Positions 35,461 through 45,563 are shown, counted from the first letter of the stretch. The stretch is DNA of 54,430 bases from an uncultured Clostridium sp. (GCA_945915475.1 CAMEFI010000021.1:1-54430), one strand, 5' to 3'. Program-made: numbers and translations. The notes: a model not told the origin generated them from the letters alone.

Positions 35461-36198
35461 CTAACATCCAAGCTGCTGTCTGATATCATTGAGCGCTGCA
35501 TCCTCCATATCACGCTCTAGCGGACTAAGAGGTTCCCCATATTTGCGCTCATATGCAATACCTAATAACTCATCTGCAATCCGGGCATTCTTCGGCAGAA
35601 GCGGTCCATGAGAATACGTTGCAAATACATTCTTGTAACGTGCCCCTTCCGTTCCGTCCTCACCGTTATTGCCATAACCTTTGATAATATGTCCCATGGG
35701 TTTCACACCATCTAAAAGCCATGTCTGCCCGTTGTGATTCTCAAAACCCACAATGGGAAACTTCTCTCCATTATCCCGGGTGTATTCATACACAAAATTA
35801 CCGATCATCCGTTTATCCGAAGATGTGGTATAGACATTGATTCCCCCCAGGAAATCCACTCTCGTTCCATCTGCTGCCTCATAGTATTTGCCAAGCATCT
35901 GATAACCACCGCAGATTCCAAGAATAACTGTCCCTTTCTCAATCTCTTCTTTTAGCCAGTTTTCCTTATATTGAAAAAGATCTTTCACAAGAATTTCCTG
36001 TTCAAAATCCTGTCCACCGCCAATGAAAATGATATCATACTCATCATTCCGGTTCACCTCGCCAAAGGAAAGCCGTGTCACCTTCGAACCGATACCTCTC
36101 CATGCCAGACGCTTCTCCATTGTACGGATATTACCGTTATCACCATAAAGGTTCAATATATCATAATATAAATGGCATATGTGTAACATACGGTTCAT
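35461..36198 (-). CDS. gatD: Lipid II glutaminyl synthase, glutamine amidotransferase subunit
   Basis: 245 residues, CobB/CobQ-like class I amidotransferase. Nucleophile Cys in ILGICGGYQMLG, with FIGGGQDFEQE before it and the catalytic His in YSHGPLLPKN. With MurT it amidates the D-Glu of lipid II to D-isoglutamine in Gram-positive peptidoglycan. It lies 47 bp after murT. The ATG is preceded by GGAAGGGAG. The last Cys codon and stop lie within the target-site duplication of a MITE-like insertion, which left the protein intact. Confidence 0.95.
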   Translation of the reverse strand: MNRMLHICHLYYDILNLYGDNGNIRTMEKRLAWRGIGSKVTRLSFGEVNRNDEYDIIFIGGGQDFEQEILVKDLFQYKENWLKEEIEKGTVILGICGGYQMLGKYYEAADGTRVDFLGGINVYTTSSDKRMIGNFVYEYTRDNGEKFPIVGFENHNGQTWLLDGVKPMGHIIKGYGNNGEDGTEGARYKNVFATYSHGPLLPKNARIADELLGIAYERKYGEPLSPLERDMEDAALNDIRQQLGC

Positions 36199-36245
36199 AA
36201 TTATCTCCCTTCCTTTCTTTTATGGCCTGTCTATATTGAAATCAC

Positions 36246-37625
36246 TCAACCTGCATCATATTTCTTAAGAGGTACAAACTCCGCTAACTTATCCCGAAAT
36301 TCCAACATACAGGTATAAGAAAGTATTAAAAAGGTCTCTTCTCCCGACTGCTGAAGTTGACTAATCAGTGTCTTGTAATCTTTTTCGACACCAAACTTTG
36401 CAGTATCAAAATCCGCATATTTTAACCGCAGTTGAATATCATATGCCCGTTTTCCTGTAAAGTAAAAATGTCTGGCCCCGGAAGCCGCCTCCGTAAGCCG
36501 TTCAAACTCCACATCATAGATCCACGAGATATCCTTACCATCTGCGTAATTATCATTTAGACCAAACACAATATTGCCGGTGGGACGCTGCTGGATCAGA
36601 AACTGTAGTACTTCATTGAATCCCGCCGGATTCTTTACAAGTACCAGATGAAGCGGTGCTTCTCCCAGTGTCACCTGTTCCATTCGTCCAAAATGAGTCG
36701 TAAGGCTGCCAAGCACCTTGACAATCTGTTGATCACTTAATCCAATCAGATGGGCTACCTCTGTTGCTGCCAATGCATTGTACAGATTATATCCACCGGG
36801 AAGCATCACTTCTGCCTCTACCCTGTTGCCAAAAACATCCATCTCAACGATCGATGAGGCATCCTTCCACTCCAACACTTTTGTAAGTGCAACCTCCGGC
36901 TCCTGCCGGTGATATCCACATTTTTCGCAATAAAAACCACCAAGATGCCCAAATGTATGATAATGATACTGGTATTTCGTCTTACAGTGAATACAATATA
37001 CTGCATCAGAAATATCAGAAGAAGTTCCTTCGTAAAGAGGCGCATCCACTCCAAAATAATGCAGCTCACTATGGGGCAGGTCACTCAGGGAACTGGTAAG
37101 GGAACAATCTGCATTGAGAACAAGTTTCACATTCGGAAGCTGGGATAATCCCGTCCGTATCTTATTCACCGTAGTTAACACTTCACCATAACGATCCAAC
37201 TGGTCCCGGAATACATTCGTCACCACTGCCGTCACATCCAGTTGTCCAAAATGTTCCACAATGCTTTTCAAAGCCGCCTCATCACATTCAAGCAATGCAT
37301 AATCCGTCCGTATTCTGCCCCCTAACGTGGCCGCTCCGACAAATGCAGATACTACGCCTCCAAGCAGATTGGCACCAGCATCATTGCAAAATACCGTCTT
37401 GTCCTCTGCCTCAATCATATCTCTTATAATATGACAGGTGGTTGTCTTACCATTGGTACCCGTCACACAGATAATCTTCACATCCTTTGCAAGATGTCCA
37501 AGAATATCCGGACAAATCTTAAGCACAACCTTACCCGGAAGCGATGTGCCGCCACTGCCTATCAGTCTCAATATTTTGGTTGTCAATTTGCCGGCCCATA
37601 GGGCAACTGTCGCTCTTACACTCAT
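36246..37625 (-). CDS. murT: Lipid II isoglutaminyl synthase, MurT subunit
   Basis: 459 residues. Mur ligase middle domain with ATP loop CVTGTNGKTTT, followed by a Cys4 zinc ribbon (CIHCKTKY ... CEKCG, about 215-245) characteristic of MurT, and a C-terminal DUF1727 domain with the conserved Asp/Asn region GLNDNYADGKDISW. It activates the D-Glu alpha-carboxyl for amidation by GatD. Start ATG with GAGGTGAG upstream, 27 bp after the epimerase gene. Confidence 0.96.
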   Translation of the reverse strand: MSVRATVALWAGKLTTKILRLIGSGGTSLPGKVVLKICPDILGHLAKDVKIICVTGTNGKTTTCHIIRDMIEAEDKTVFCNDAGANLLGGVVSAFVGAATLGGRIRTDYALLECDEAALKSIVEHFGQLDVTAVVTNVFRDQLDRYGEVLTTVNKIRTGLSQLPNVKLVLNADCSLTSSLSDLPHSELHYFGVDAPLYEGTSSDISDAVYCIHCKTKYQYHYHTFGHLGGFYCEKCGYHRQEPEVALTKVLEWKDASSIVEMDVFGNRVEAEVMLPGGYNLYNALAATEVAHLIGLSDQQIVKVLGSLTTHFGRMEQVTLGEAPLHLVLVKNPAGFNEVLQFLIQQRPTGNIVFGLNDNYADGKDISWIYDVEFERLTEAASGARHFYFTGKRAYDIQLRLKYADFDTAKFGVEKDYKTLISQLQQSGEETFLILSYTCMLEFRDKLAEFVPLKKYDAG

Positions 37626-37652
37626 GTTCTCACCTCATAACATCCAGGTACA

Positions 37653-38534
37653 TTATGCATTCGCCACTTCAATGGTATAGGATACTTCAAATGTCTCCTG
37701 CGGCTCTAAATGCTGTCCATATTCTCTCTCCTGCAAAGTTCCGGTAAAGTCCTCTGCATCACATCTGCCATACCATGGCTCAATGCAAACAAACGGTGCA
37801 TTCTTCTTCGCCGGTGACCACAGTCCGAACAACGGTGCATCGAACTTCACTGTCAGGTACGGTTTCTGATCCCCATCACAAAGACTCACTCTGTGTGCCT
37901 GTCCCCCTTCTACCACTAATGCATCTTCATCAAACAGATGTGCATCAATCTTCATCATGCCACCATTTGTAGCTAACACATTATCTTTCTTATATACCAG
38001 ACCATTCTCACTAAGCTTTGAATAGGTCAGATCCTTGCTGGTATCAAAGGCAATATAGTAATCCGTCTGTTCCCCTTTTCCTGCAACCGGACACATAAAG
38101 GCGGGATGTCCACCGATAGAAAAATACATAGTCTTATCGTCCTCATTTACCACGCGCCAGGTAACCTGCAAATCACTGTCCGTAAGCTTATAGCCAATCT
38201 CCAGTGTAAAGGTAAACGGATATTTTTGATATGTCTCCTCATCTGCCGTGAGAGAAAACCACGCCTCATCCATAGTCTGCGACACAAGGGCAAATTCCAT
38301 GTCTCTTGCAAAACCATGTTGTCCCATGGAATAACACTTGCCATCATACCGGTATTCCTTGTTCTTCAAGCTTCCAACAAAAGGGAACAACACCGGAGCG
38401 CTCCGTTTCCAGAATTTTTCGTCCGCATTCCATATATATTCTTCCCCAGTTGCTTTCTTCACCATACTTGCCAGTTCTGCACCAAAATAATTGACTGCAA
38501 CTCTAAGCTTATCATTTTCCAAAATCACCTGCAT
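37653..38534 (-). CDS. Aldose 1-epimerase family protein
   Basis: About 293 residues. Galactose mutarotase-like beta-sandwich of the LacX/YihR subgroup: FGAELASMVKKATGEEYIW, VLFPFVGSLKN, GQHGFARDMEF and IGGHPAFMCP carry the usual Arg/His positions, and FVCIEPWYGRCD near the C-terminus carries the Glu. Substrate not predictable from sequence. The start is the ATG at 38534 with GGAG upstream. Only 28 bp separate it from jetC, so it may be cotranscribed with the jet genes and with murT-gatD. Confidence 0.87.
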   Translation of the reverse strand: MQVILENDKLRVAVNYFGAELASMVKKATGEEYIWNADEKFWKRSAPVLFPFVGSLKNKEYRYDGKCYSMGQHGFARDMEFALVSQTMDEAWFSLTADEETYQKYPFTFTLEIGYKLTDSDLQVTWRVVNEDDKTMYFSIGGHPAFMCPVAGKGEQTDYYIAFDTSKDLTYSKLSENGLVYKKDNVLATNGGMMKIDAHLFDEDALVVEGGQAHRVSLCDGDQKPYLTVKFDAPLFGLWSPAKKNAPFVCIEPWYGRCDAEDFTGTLQEREYGQHLEPQETFEVSYTIEVANA

Positions 38535-38562
38535 ATTCTTTCTCCTTCCATTCACACCATGA

Positions 38563-41500
38563 TTATATAAAATCAAATGTTCCCTGGCTATACTCTAAAT
38601 TCTGATACTCCACTTCATCCTGTTCCACCTGGCTTCGATAGTCCACAACAACAGTCTGCTGCCTACCATTAACCAGCTGTTGTCCCAAAATATAGTTGAC
38701 ATCAAAGCGATTCGTAATAGCCGGTGTGGCACCACGTGCCGGTACAATCAACTGTACATTGTTCGTCTTAAGCAATGCGAAGATCGGTTCCCAGATATAA
38801 ATATCCTTTGCTGCACCAAATGGATTATCAATAAAGATAACCTTTTTCAATTCATTTGCTTCTGCCTCCGGCGCATACATACCGGAAATATAATTAATGA
38901 TAGACACCAAAAACTGAATATAGATACCCTGCGACTGTCCGGTACTTCCCACTGCTTCTTCATAGCGAAGATAACGGCTCTGCTCCTTAATTCTCTCACG
39001 CTTATATAGTTTTAACTTAATCGCATTCATATCTGTAACCATAACACTAAATAACTTCTTTAACAATAGCCGATTCTTCATATATTTGATTCGGTCATTC
39101 GTATCCGTAAACTGATCAGCGCCATTTACCACCTCATCAATATAATCTGACATCCGCTGTTTGATAAATTCATCCTTCACATACGGAATAGAAAGACTCA
39201 CCATTTGGATCATTTCGCCATCTAACTGGATACGGGATAACTTTGGCAGCTTATCAAGTTCCGTCCGGACATCACGGCACCGTTCAATACACTGATTCTC
39301 AAAATTGTTCTTGATTGCTTCCATATCCTCAATTCCCTGCTCCACACGCTCTTTTTCCAGTGCAATATATGAAATCATTTCACGGATATTGGAAAGTAAT
39401 GTCTTCGCATCCTCATATGTTTCCGGTATGGCAATATCTTCTTTCACAGAATCCGACAATTCATAGGCACCCATGGTGTAAAAGGTATTTGCTGTCTGTG
39501 TCTTGTAATTAAGCAGTTCCTGTTTCGCACGGGCAAGGGCTTTGTTACTCTTGTCATAGGATAACAGACTCTCCTCAAATATCTCACGGATCCGTTCCTG
39601 ATCCTCAGACAAAATGTTGGCTCCCGCGATATCTAACTCCTCACTCTCCACGATTCGTTTCACATCCTTATACAGATCAATAATGACTGCATTATTCTTC
39701 ACATACTGCCGGTATTCCTTGTCAAATGCACGAATCTCATCCTGCAGCTGCCGAAGCAGGCGGTCCCCCTCTGCAATGCCCTGCAGGGCATCTTCTCTCG
39801 TAACAGATGGTGTCACATCACCACTTTCTTCGGAAAGGAAGTAAAGATCTGCAAAAGCATCTTCACCAAACCGATCCTTTAGTGCCTGAACTGCCTGTTC
39901 GATCCTTCCTTCTAAACGGGATGCTTCCTGTTCCTTGTTCTTATAATCTCCACGAAGCTGATCACTTCGCACCGAAATCTGGGACAACTGCACACTCATC
40001 CGGTTCAGGAGGTCTTCATCCACCGGATGCAGGCCCTCCGTCTGCTGCAGTTTCAGCAGCTGTTCCTCAGAAATGCCACGTCTGCGGATCAATTTCATCC
40101 CCCGCTGCATACTTTCTGACAAAGCCGTAATTAATTTCTTTTTGTCTTCTAACACGATGGTTGCCTGCTCCACAACTGCCTTTGCAGCAAGAAACTCTGC
40201 CTTCAACTGTTCCTCCGTAATATTAACTGCAGTCAATTTTTCTTCTATATAGTATTCTTTGTACAGATTCTCCCAATCTCCTGTCACATCGGCAATCTGC
40301 TGTTCCATATGTGTGATCTGTCCCTGCAGTTCTTCCTCTTTCAGACGGGCATTGTCTAACTTACTGTCTGCATCAGCCGTTTCTACCGACAGCCGTTTCA
40401 CTTCTGCGTCATAGTAATCTAATTGCCTCTTTGTCTCCTCTGCCAAATCACTCTTGGCACGGATTCCGGCTAACTTCAATTGTTCTTTCTGATTCACTGC
40501 AAGTGCCTCTTTATGAGAAACCGTCATCTCCTGCTGTTTCCTGCAATGTGTCTGAAGCCGTTCTTTGTCCTTTTGCAAAGCTTCTATCATACGTCCATGT
40601 TCTAAAACCTGCTCTTTCAATTCCTGTACATTCTGTTCCGCATGTAAGAAAACAGAATCTGTAAGTTTTGCCGTATAATCTAAATCCTCTTCATAAGTTG
40701 CATCTAATTCCTGCGCCCGTTCAAGATCTTCCTGCAATTGGGCAAGTCTCTTGGAGAGCCGTGTCGACTCCATGGCCAGGGCATCCTCCTCAACAAAGGT
40801 CTGTGGATTCTTTGCAATCAGCAACACCCCCGCTTCTTTGGATGGAAGATGCGGTTCCTCCAATACCTTCTGGTCATAGATCATAACCGCCTGGTTACCA
40901 AGTTCTAAGGTTCCGATTCTTTCATCTTCTTCCACATCCCGGAACTGTTTTGTCACCACACCGTAAGGCAACAACGGGAAGCACTGCAGCAATTCCTCAC
41001 GGTTAGCCTTCGGAAGTGCCGACAGATAATCCACACCGGATAATGCAAAATCACCGTGACGGCTCTCTAAGTAGTCCTTCACTTTTCGAACCGCATCAGA
41101 TTCTTCTAATATCCTGCCTTCCTGTACCTCGTTTAAATGCCGGTTCAAAGAGCTGATCTCCTTTTCCAACTCCGCAACCGTTATCTTCTGTTTAAATGCC
41201 CTCTCCTTAATGGATGCATATAGCTTACCCAGATCCCTAACACCATACACCTGGGCCATTTTCTTAAGACGTTCCTGATTTGTTATATATTCCTTATGAT
41301 TCTGTGTGGCTTCATCTAATGCGTGCTGCGCATTCTGCAAAGTCTCCTGCTCCATATACAGCTTCCGTTCAATGGTGTTCAGCTCCATGTTGTCAGAAAG
41401 ATAAGCTGCCTCTGCTGCATCTCTTTTCTCTGTCAATTCCTGTTCTTCTTCCTGCAAGGTATGTGCAAGGTCAGTAAGATCACTTAACACAAGAATCGAT

Positions 41501-43047
41501 ATCTCCTTGCGCACTGCTGCAATCTCTTCCATATATTTGTGATATTCTTCTTCGAAGTGCTCCTTATGACTTTTTGCAACCGCCAGAGCAACCGTGCCTT
41601 CTTCTGCCACATGGGTGAGGCGTGCCACTTCTTCCTGCTTTGCTGTCAGTTCCATCTTGCGCTGTTCTAACTGCTTACGGATATCCGCAAGCTTACGGTC
41701 ATCCATCTGTTTCTTCGTATAAGCATACTGATGTAAACGTGCAAGCTGATCTGTATTTGAGTCCATAGACGCATCGATCATCGCCTGATTCTCTTCCATC
41801 TGGGCTTTATCCCGGAGATACCGGAGATAATCATTGATACTCTCCTTCAGATCCAGCTCCTGCTTTGCCTCCTGTAACTCCCTCTCTGCCTGATCCACAT
41901 AGCGTTTGAGCCCCTGCATTTCATCCCTTACCTGGAATAGATCATATTGGTCACGGATAATTTTAAGTCCCTCGATCCGCTTGCGTTCAAAGATCTGACG
42001 CTTATCATAGGCCGCCTTCTTCTCTTCCATGGCTGCAATCTCTGCTTCACCCTGCTCACTTAAATGTTCTCCTGTCACGTAGATATCCGCAAGCGTTCCT
42101 GCCACTTTGTCCTTTGCTTCATATAATGAAAGAAATGAAGAAACCCTTCCCTCTAAAAGGTGCATAAGCTCTGTCTCCTTATCATAATCGGCAATCTGGC
42201 TCTTCTTTCTGGAAAGTTCAACTAACTTATCCTTAATATCTAACAGTGTTTTCGCCATATCCTCATTGACATCATTTTGCTCGGTCTTCACCAAAAATGC
42301 CTTTTCAATAATCTCTTCAATGAGCAGATCCTCCACAACCTTACGTGTAGTCTTGTAGTGTGTTTCAAAATACGTCCGGACATGTCCCTCCGTCTTGTTG
42401 ATCCCACGGATGATTTCCCACTGGCTCTCAAACAGACCATACCGGCTGATGAAACGCTGGTACTCTCCCTTTCTCTCGAAAATGTACACTTTAAGATTCA
42501 GATTCCGCTTTGACAAATCTTTCAAATAATTTTTAAGTCCACTAAAAGTAATCCTCTCTTTACTGTTTTGCAAAGGAAGATTCACAATATCATTATCGTT
42601 ATAATCCCGATAAAAAATGCAGTAATTAAAATATTCAATGGACGCACTGTCCTTTGTGTCCGGTGTCTGTGACGCTGTTTCCGGAGTACCCGGGACAGCT
42701 AACTGGTCACTATCGGTATCTTTTGCTTTTCTGGCGCAAAAACCTGTGGTCATGTAGCGAAAGCCCTCTTTAATATCCTTGTCATCTAACTTCCACTCTA
42801 TAAGGGAATGTATCGTTGTATTGCCACCACCATTGCGAAATAATTTCTCAATGGGCTGCTTCTCATCTAACGTACAATTTGGAATCAGGTTCTGTAACAA
42901 AAGCAGCATAAGAACACTCTTTCCGCCACCATTTGCAAGATCGTAAAGAGTGTTCTTCCCATACATACGCATAGAAAAATCGTCATAGCCCTGGGTTCCA
43001 AAGTTATATTTTACGTTATTTACACGGATTCGATTAATGTTTGGCAT
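38563..43047 (-). CDS. jetC: JetC/MksB-like SMC ATPase
   Basis: 1494 residues. Walker A ANGGGKS (Lys43) is followed by about 230 residues of head and then long coiled-coil arms (roughly 280-1290) with a hinge-like globular interruption near 640-760. The C-terminal head has GSTGQSQGIYIQF in the signature region and Walker B KVIFIDNPFG. The residue after the Walker B Asp is Asn1408, where SMC and Rad50 ATPases usually carry the catalytic Glu. In Wadjet/MksBEFG, this subunit with JetA and JetB extrudes DNA loops, and JetD cleaves closed-circular plasmids. A promoter candidate of its own lies in the 95-bp gap to jetB. Confidence 0.85.
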   Translation of the reverse strand: MPNINRIRVNNVKYNFGTQGYDDFSMRMYGKNTLYDLANGGGKSVLMLLLLQNLIPNCTLDEKQPIEKLFRNGGGNTTIHSLIEWKLDDKDIKEGFRYMTTGFCARKAKDTDSDQLAVPGTPETASQTPDTKDSASIEYFNYCIFYRDYNDNDIVNLPLQNSKERITFSGLKNYLKDLSKRNLNLKVYIFERKGEYQRFISRYGLFESQWEIIRGINKTEGHVRTYFETHYKTTRKVVEDLLIEEIIEKAFLVKTEQNDVNEDMAKTLLDIKDKLVELSRKKSQIADYDKETELMHLLEGRVSSFLSLYEAKDKVAGTLADIYVTGEHLSEQGEAEIAAMEEKKAAYDKRQIFERKRIEGLKIIRDQYDLFQVRDEMQGLKRYVDQAERELQEAKQELDLKESINDYLRYLRDKAQMEENQAMIDASMDSNTDQLARLHQYAYTKKQMDDRKLADIRKQLEQRKMELTAKQEEVARLTHVAEEGTVALAVAKSHKEHFEEEYHKYMEEIAAVRKEISILVLSDLTDLAHTLQEEEQELTEKRDAAEAAYLSDNMELNTIERKLYMEQETLQNAQHALDEATQNHKEYITNQERLKKMAQVYGVRDLGKLYASIKERAFKQKITVAELEKEISSLNRHLNEVQEGRILEESDAVRKVKDYLESRHGDFALSGVDYLSALPKANREELLQCFPLLPYGVVTKQFRDVEEDERIGTLELGNQAVMIYDQKVLEEPHLPSKEAGVLLIAKNPQTFVEEDALAMESTRLSKRLAQLQEDLERAQELDATYEEDLDYTAKLTDSVFLHAEQNVQELKEQVLEHGRMIEALQKDKERLQTHCRKQQEMTVSHKEALAVNQKEQLKLAGIRAKSDLAEETKRQLDYYDAEVKRLSVETADADSKLDNARLKEEELQGQITHMEQQIADVTGDWENLYKEYYIEEKLTAVNITEEQLKAEFLAAKAVVEQATIVLEDKKKLITALSESMQRGMKLIRRRGISEEQLLKLQQTEGLHPVDEDLLNRMSVQLSQISVRSDQLRGDYKNKEQEASRLEGRIEQAVQALKDRFGEDAFADLYFLSEESGDVTPSVTREDALQGIAEGDRLLRQLQDEIRAFDKEYRQYVKNNAVIIDLYKDVKRIVESEELDIAGANILSEDQERIREIFEESLLSYDKSNKALARAKQELLNYKTQTANTFYTMGAYELSDSVKEDIAIPETYEDAKTLLSNIREMISYIALEKERVEQGIEDMEAIKNNFENQCIERCRDVRTELDKLPKLSRIQLDGEMIQMVSLSIPYVKDEFIKQRMSDYIDEVVNGADQFTDTNDRIKYMKNRLLLKKLFSVMVTDMNAIKLKLYKRERIKEQSRYLRYEEAVGSTGQSQGIYIQFLVSIINYISGMYAPEAEANELKKVIFIDNPFGAAKDIYIWEPIFALLKTNNVQLIVPARGATPAITNRFDVNYILGQQLVNGRQQTVVVDYRSQVEQDEVEYQNLEYSQGTFDFI

Positions 43048-43082
43048 AGTTTCCTTTCCTTGTGCAATAATCTGTGTATGAA

Positions 43083-43111
43083 AATATAATCACTGCACAA
43101 CGTCTTTTCAA
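43083..43111 (-). promoter_or_regulatory. Putative internal promoter before jetC
   Basis: -35 TTGAAA (43106-43111), 17-bp spacer, -10 TATATT (43083-43088), in the 95-bp gap between jetB and jetC. It could raise jetC expression independently of jetAB. Confidence 0.45.
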
Positions 43112-43142
43112 CTTGGTGTTATATAAGGATAGTGGTCATGGA

Positions 43143-43868
43143 TCAGGATGGATACTCTGTCTTCTTGTCTGTTGCTGACAGTGTGTCATAGATCCGGCCA
43201 CGGTACTCTTCAAAATAATGCTCCACAATTGCCTGGAAGCGGTCTGTGGGATAATAACGCTTATTGACCTCAACGAATAATTTCTCTGCCACAAAGAAGT
43301 TGAAGGTCAGCTTTACAAAACTTGCCTTGGAAGCCCGGGAGGCACGGATCTCGTCCTGATTCTCACCACTGCTTGCCGGAAGTTCATCCCATAAAAGAGC
43401 AATCGTCCGGAAACTTTCTTCCTGCTCCTCTTCCATATCATAAATAGCAATGTCCCTGGTATAAACAGATAACGCCTTGGTCACTTCATCACAGATGTCC
43501 TCTAAGCGAACATATTCCTTAAACTGATAGGATGCAGAGTCCGTATAGAAAGACAGCAGTATTTCATACATAATAAAATAGCAAAGATAAAGCTCTTTAT
43601 TATACCGCAGATTCATGGCACGTTTCAACTCTTCATTCGAATAGCCAAAAATACGATTCCCCTCACCTGCTGACAGAAACAGGCTTTCTTTATATTCATA
43701 TATATTCAGATTCATTTTCTTCAAAATCACATCCACAATCTCATACACTTCGGCATTCCCATAATAATCATCATACAGGCCTCCGTTTGTGCCACCCCGC
43801 TTAATCTCCTCACCGGTAATAAGCTTTGCGTATATATCCATTGCTTTTTCTAAATTCTTCATCTCCAT
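43143..43868 (-). CDS. jetB: JetB/MksE-like subunit (DUF6063-type)
   Basis: About 241 residues, soluble, mixed helical with two winged-helix-like parts, as expected of the KITE-type subunit of an MksBEF complex. No catalytic motif. The start is the ATG at 43868 with GAGGA 8 nt upstream, 16 bp after the jetA stop; the open frame runs 26 codons further into jetA without support. Identification rests mainly on position between jetA and jetC and on size. Confidence 0.75.
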   Translation of the reverse strand: MEMKNLEKAMDIYAKLITGEEIKRGGTNGGLYDDYYGNAEVYEIVDVILKKMNLNIYEYKESLFLSAGEGNRIFGYSNEELKRAMNLRYNKELYLCYFIMYEILLSFYTDSASYQFKEYVRLEDICDEVTKALSVYTRDIAIYDMEEEQEESFRTIALLWDELPASSGENQDEIRASRASKASFVKLTFNFFVAEKLFVEVNKRYYPTDRFQAIVEHYFEEYRGRIYDTLSATDKKTEYPS

Positions 43869-43884
43869 GGTATTGTCCTCATTT

Positions 43885-45414
43885 CTATCCCACGGTCTCA
43901 AACCGCATATCCGTGATACAAAATGTTTCATCCTGCTTCTCTCCAAACCGGAGAATGTTACCTACGTCAAAGAATATCTCAAACACCATATTACCATACT
44001 TATCCTTCTTTTCAACACTTAAACGATTCATAACAATGCCTTCTAAGAACGTATCCTGCTTATCCTGCATCTGTCTAAGCTCATACCGGTTCTTCTGGGC
44101 TAAATGTACCAGAAACGAATAGACATCTCCGTTGCGGTAGATTTCCTTTCCGAATTTAATCTCATAGATTGCCATAAGCTCCGGTAATGTGGTTTTGCCA
44201 TGTTTCCAAAGCTGTTCTAACAGTTCCTCAAACAGACGTCCAAAATTGGCTGTAATCCGTTGTTCTTCCACTTCATCTTCATATACATAATCTTCATCTA
44301 CCTGTTTCTTCTCAATCTTTTCCCCATAATCTGCATTGTCCCCTTTGCTTTCCAGCATACGATCAATACTCTCCACTGCAAATGTTTTTGTAAGTTTCGG
44401 CATGAACAATGGTGCAACCAGCATTCCCAACTGATCAGCCTGATCCTTTTTCATGATCTTGTTAAGCGCATCCCGGAACTGAAACACCGGTCTTAACTTG
44501 CGAAGCTTTGCACGTCCTATCATCTCATCTGCAATATTCTGCAATTCAATGGTCTCACGGATCAGCTCACCATGCCGTATGATCGTTTTCTTAAGTTCCG
44601 TATCTAACTTATGAATCTCTTTCCATACAACAGAACCGGATTGAGAATTCGCTTTTGCGTAAGCTTTATCAATCAATGCACGATTCTTCTCAAACAATTT
44701 TGATTCTTCTTCAAACCACTGTGCTACCGTGTCCATATACTCTTCACTTGCTTTCGCTCCGGCGAACACATCATAGCCAAGCAGCTCTAATACTTCCTTC
44801 TTTTTTAAAGAAAGTTTGCCCACTTCATTATTGATACGTTTCACAACTTCAATTCCGCCTGCAAAATTCTCAGACTGTATCATTTTCTCTAACAGAAGCT
44901 GCTGCACGGATATATTGCTTTCTTCCTTGATCTCCTTTGTATCAAGGTAGAATTCTATTCCATCTGTTGTCACATGATATAGTACCACGCCATCCACGAT
45001 CCGGCTGTCGATAAGCTTCACACGGCTTGTCTTTTTCTTCTTCTCCTCCGGGTCAAAATATGGAAATGTAAATGCCTTACCGTCATTTTTTATTTTATCA
45101 AAAATATACCCGCAAAGTTCTTTCTCTTCCTCTTCGCTCTCCGAAAGGTCAAACTCCCGATGCAGGACTTCTAATAAAAATGCCTCGTACTGTTCATATG
45201 TAATTTCACTCTCATGGAAATTGTTTTCATTGATCAGAAAACGCAAGGTAGCCATGGTGATATAACCCATGTCCAGATTCGAATATTTTCCTTCCTTATA
45301 CTGGGAAAATGTCGTATCGCACAACACGAAAAAAGGATAATATTTTTTTAAGTTTAACATTCGGTCTTTATGCTCACTTAAAATGTCGTGAATCATAATG
45401 TATTTCTCTGCCAT
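43885..45414 (-). CDS. jetA: JetA/MksF-like subunit (DUF5716-type)
   Basis: 509 residues, soluble and helical. The N-terminal region begins MIHDILSEHKDRMLNLKKYYPFF. Two helical-bundle segments follow (about 190-340), with an acidic linker near 365-385 (EDYVYEDEVEEQR) and a C-terminal winged-helix region. This is the kleisin-like subunit of Wadjet/MksBEF; I recognise the family as DUF5716/JetA. First gene of the set, with GGAAA before the ATG and tRNA-Lys just upstream. No phage, integrase or other defence gene is next to it, which fits a stable chromosomal location. Confidence 0.8.
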   Translation of the reverse strand: MAEKYIMIHDILSEHKDRMLNLKKYYPFFVLCDTTFSQYKEGKYSNLDMGYITMATLRFLINENNFHESEITYEQYEAFLLEVLHREFDLSESEEEEKELCGYIFDKIKNDGKAFTFPYFDPEEKKKKTSRVKLIDSRIVDGVVLYHVTTDGIEFYLDTKEIKEESNISVQQLLLEKMIQSENFAGGIEVVKRINNEVGKLSLKKKEVLELLGYDVFAGAKASEEYMDTVAQWFEEESKLFEKNRALIDKAYAKANSQSGSVVWKEIHKLDTELKKTIIRHGELIRETIELQNIADEMIGRAKLRKLRPVFQFRDALNKIMKKDQADQLGMLVAPLFMPKLTKTFAVESIDRMLESKGDNADYGEKIEKKQVDEDYVYEDEVEEQRITANFGRLFEELLEQLWKHGKTTLPELMAIYEIKFGKEIYRNGDVYSFLVHLAQKNRYELRQMQDKQDTFLEGIVMNRLSVEKKDKYGNMVFEIFFDVGNILRFGEKQDETFCITDMRFETVG

Positions 45415-45490
45415 GGTATGATTTCCTTTGCCGTATAATGAAAAAGAACCAACCCAATGTTCAATGACATCAAATCGATCCTTTTGTGAG

Positions 45491-45563
45491 TGGGCCGCCG
45501 GGGGCTCGAACCCCGCACACCCTGATTAAGAGTCAGGTGCTCTACCAAATGAGCTAGCGGCCC
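45491..45563 (-). tRNA. tRNA-Lys (anticodon CTT)
   Basis: Minus-strand cloverleaf: acceptor GGGCCGC/GCGGCCC with discriminator A, D arm GCTC-ATTTGGTA-GAGC, anticodon arm CCTGA-CTCTTAA-TCAGG giving anticodon CTT, and T arm GCGGG-TTCGAGC-CCCGG (outer pair weak). CCA is not encoded. A spurious open frame runs across it. Confidence 0.95.

Noticed and set aside
38680-42513. Several plus-strand open frames of 60-110 codons inside jetC
   Set aside because: They lie antisense to a continuous 1494-codon gene, have no consistent ribosome binding sites, and show no recognisable protein features.
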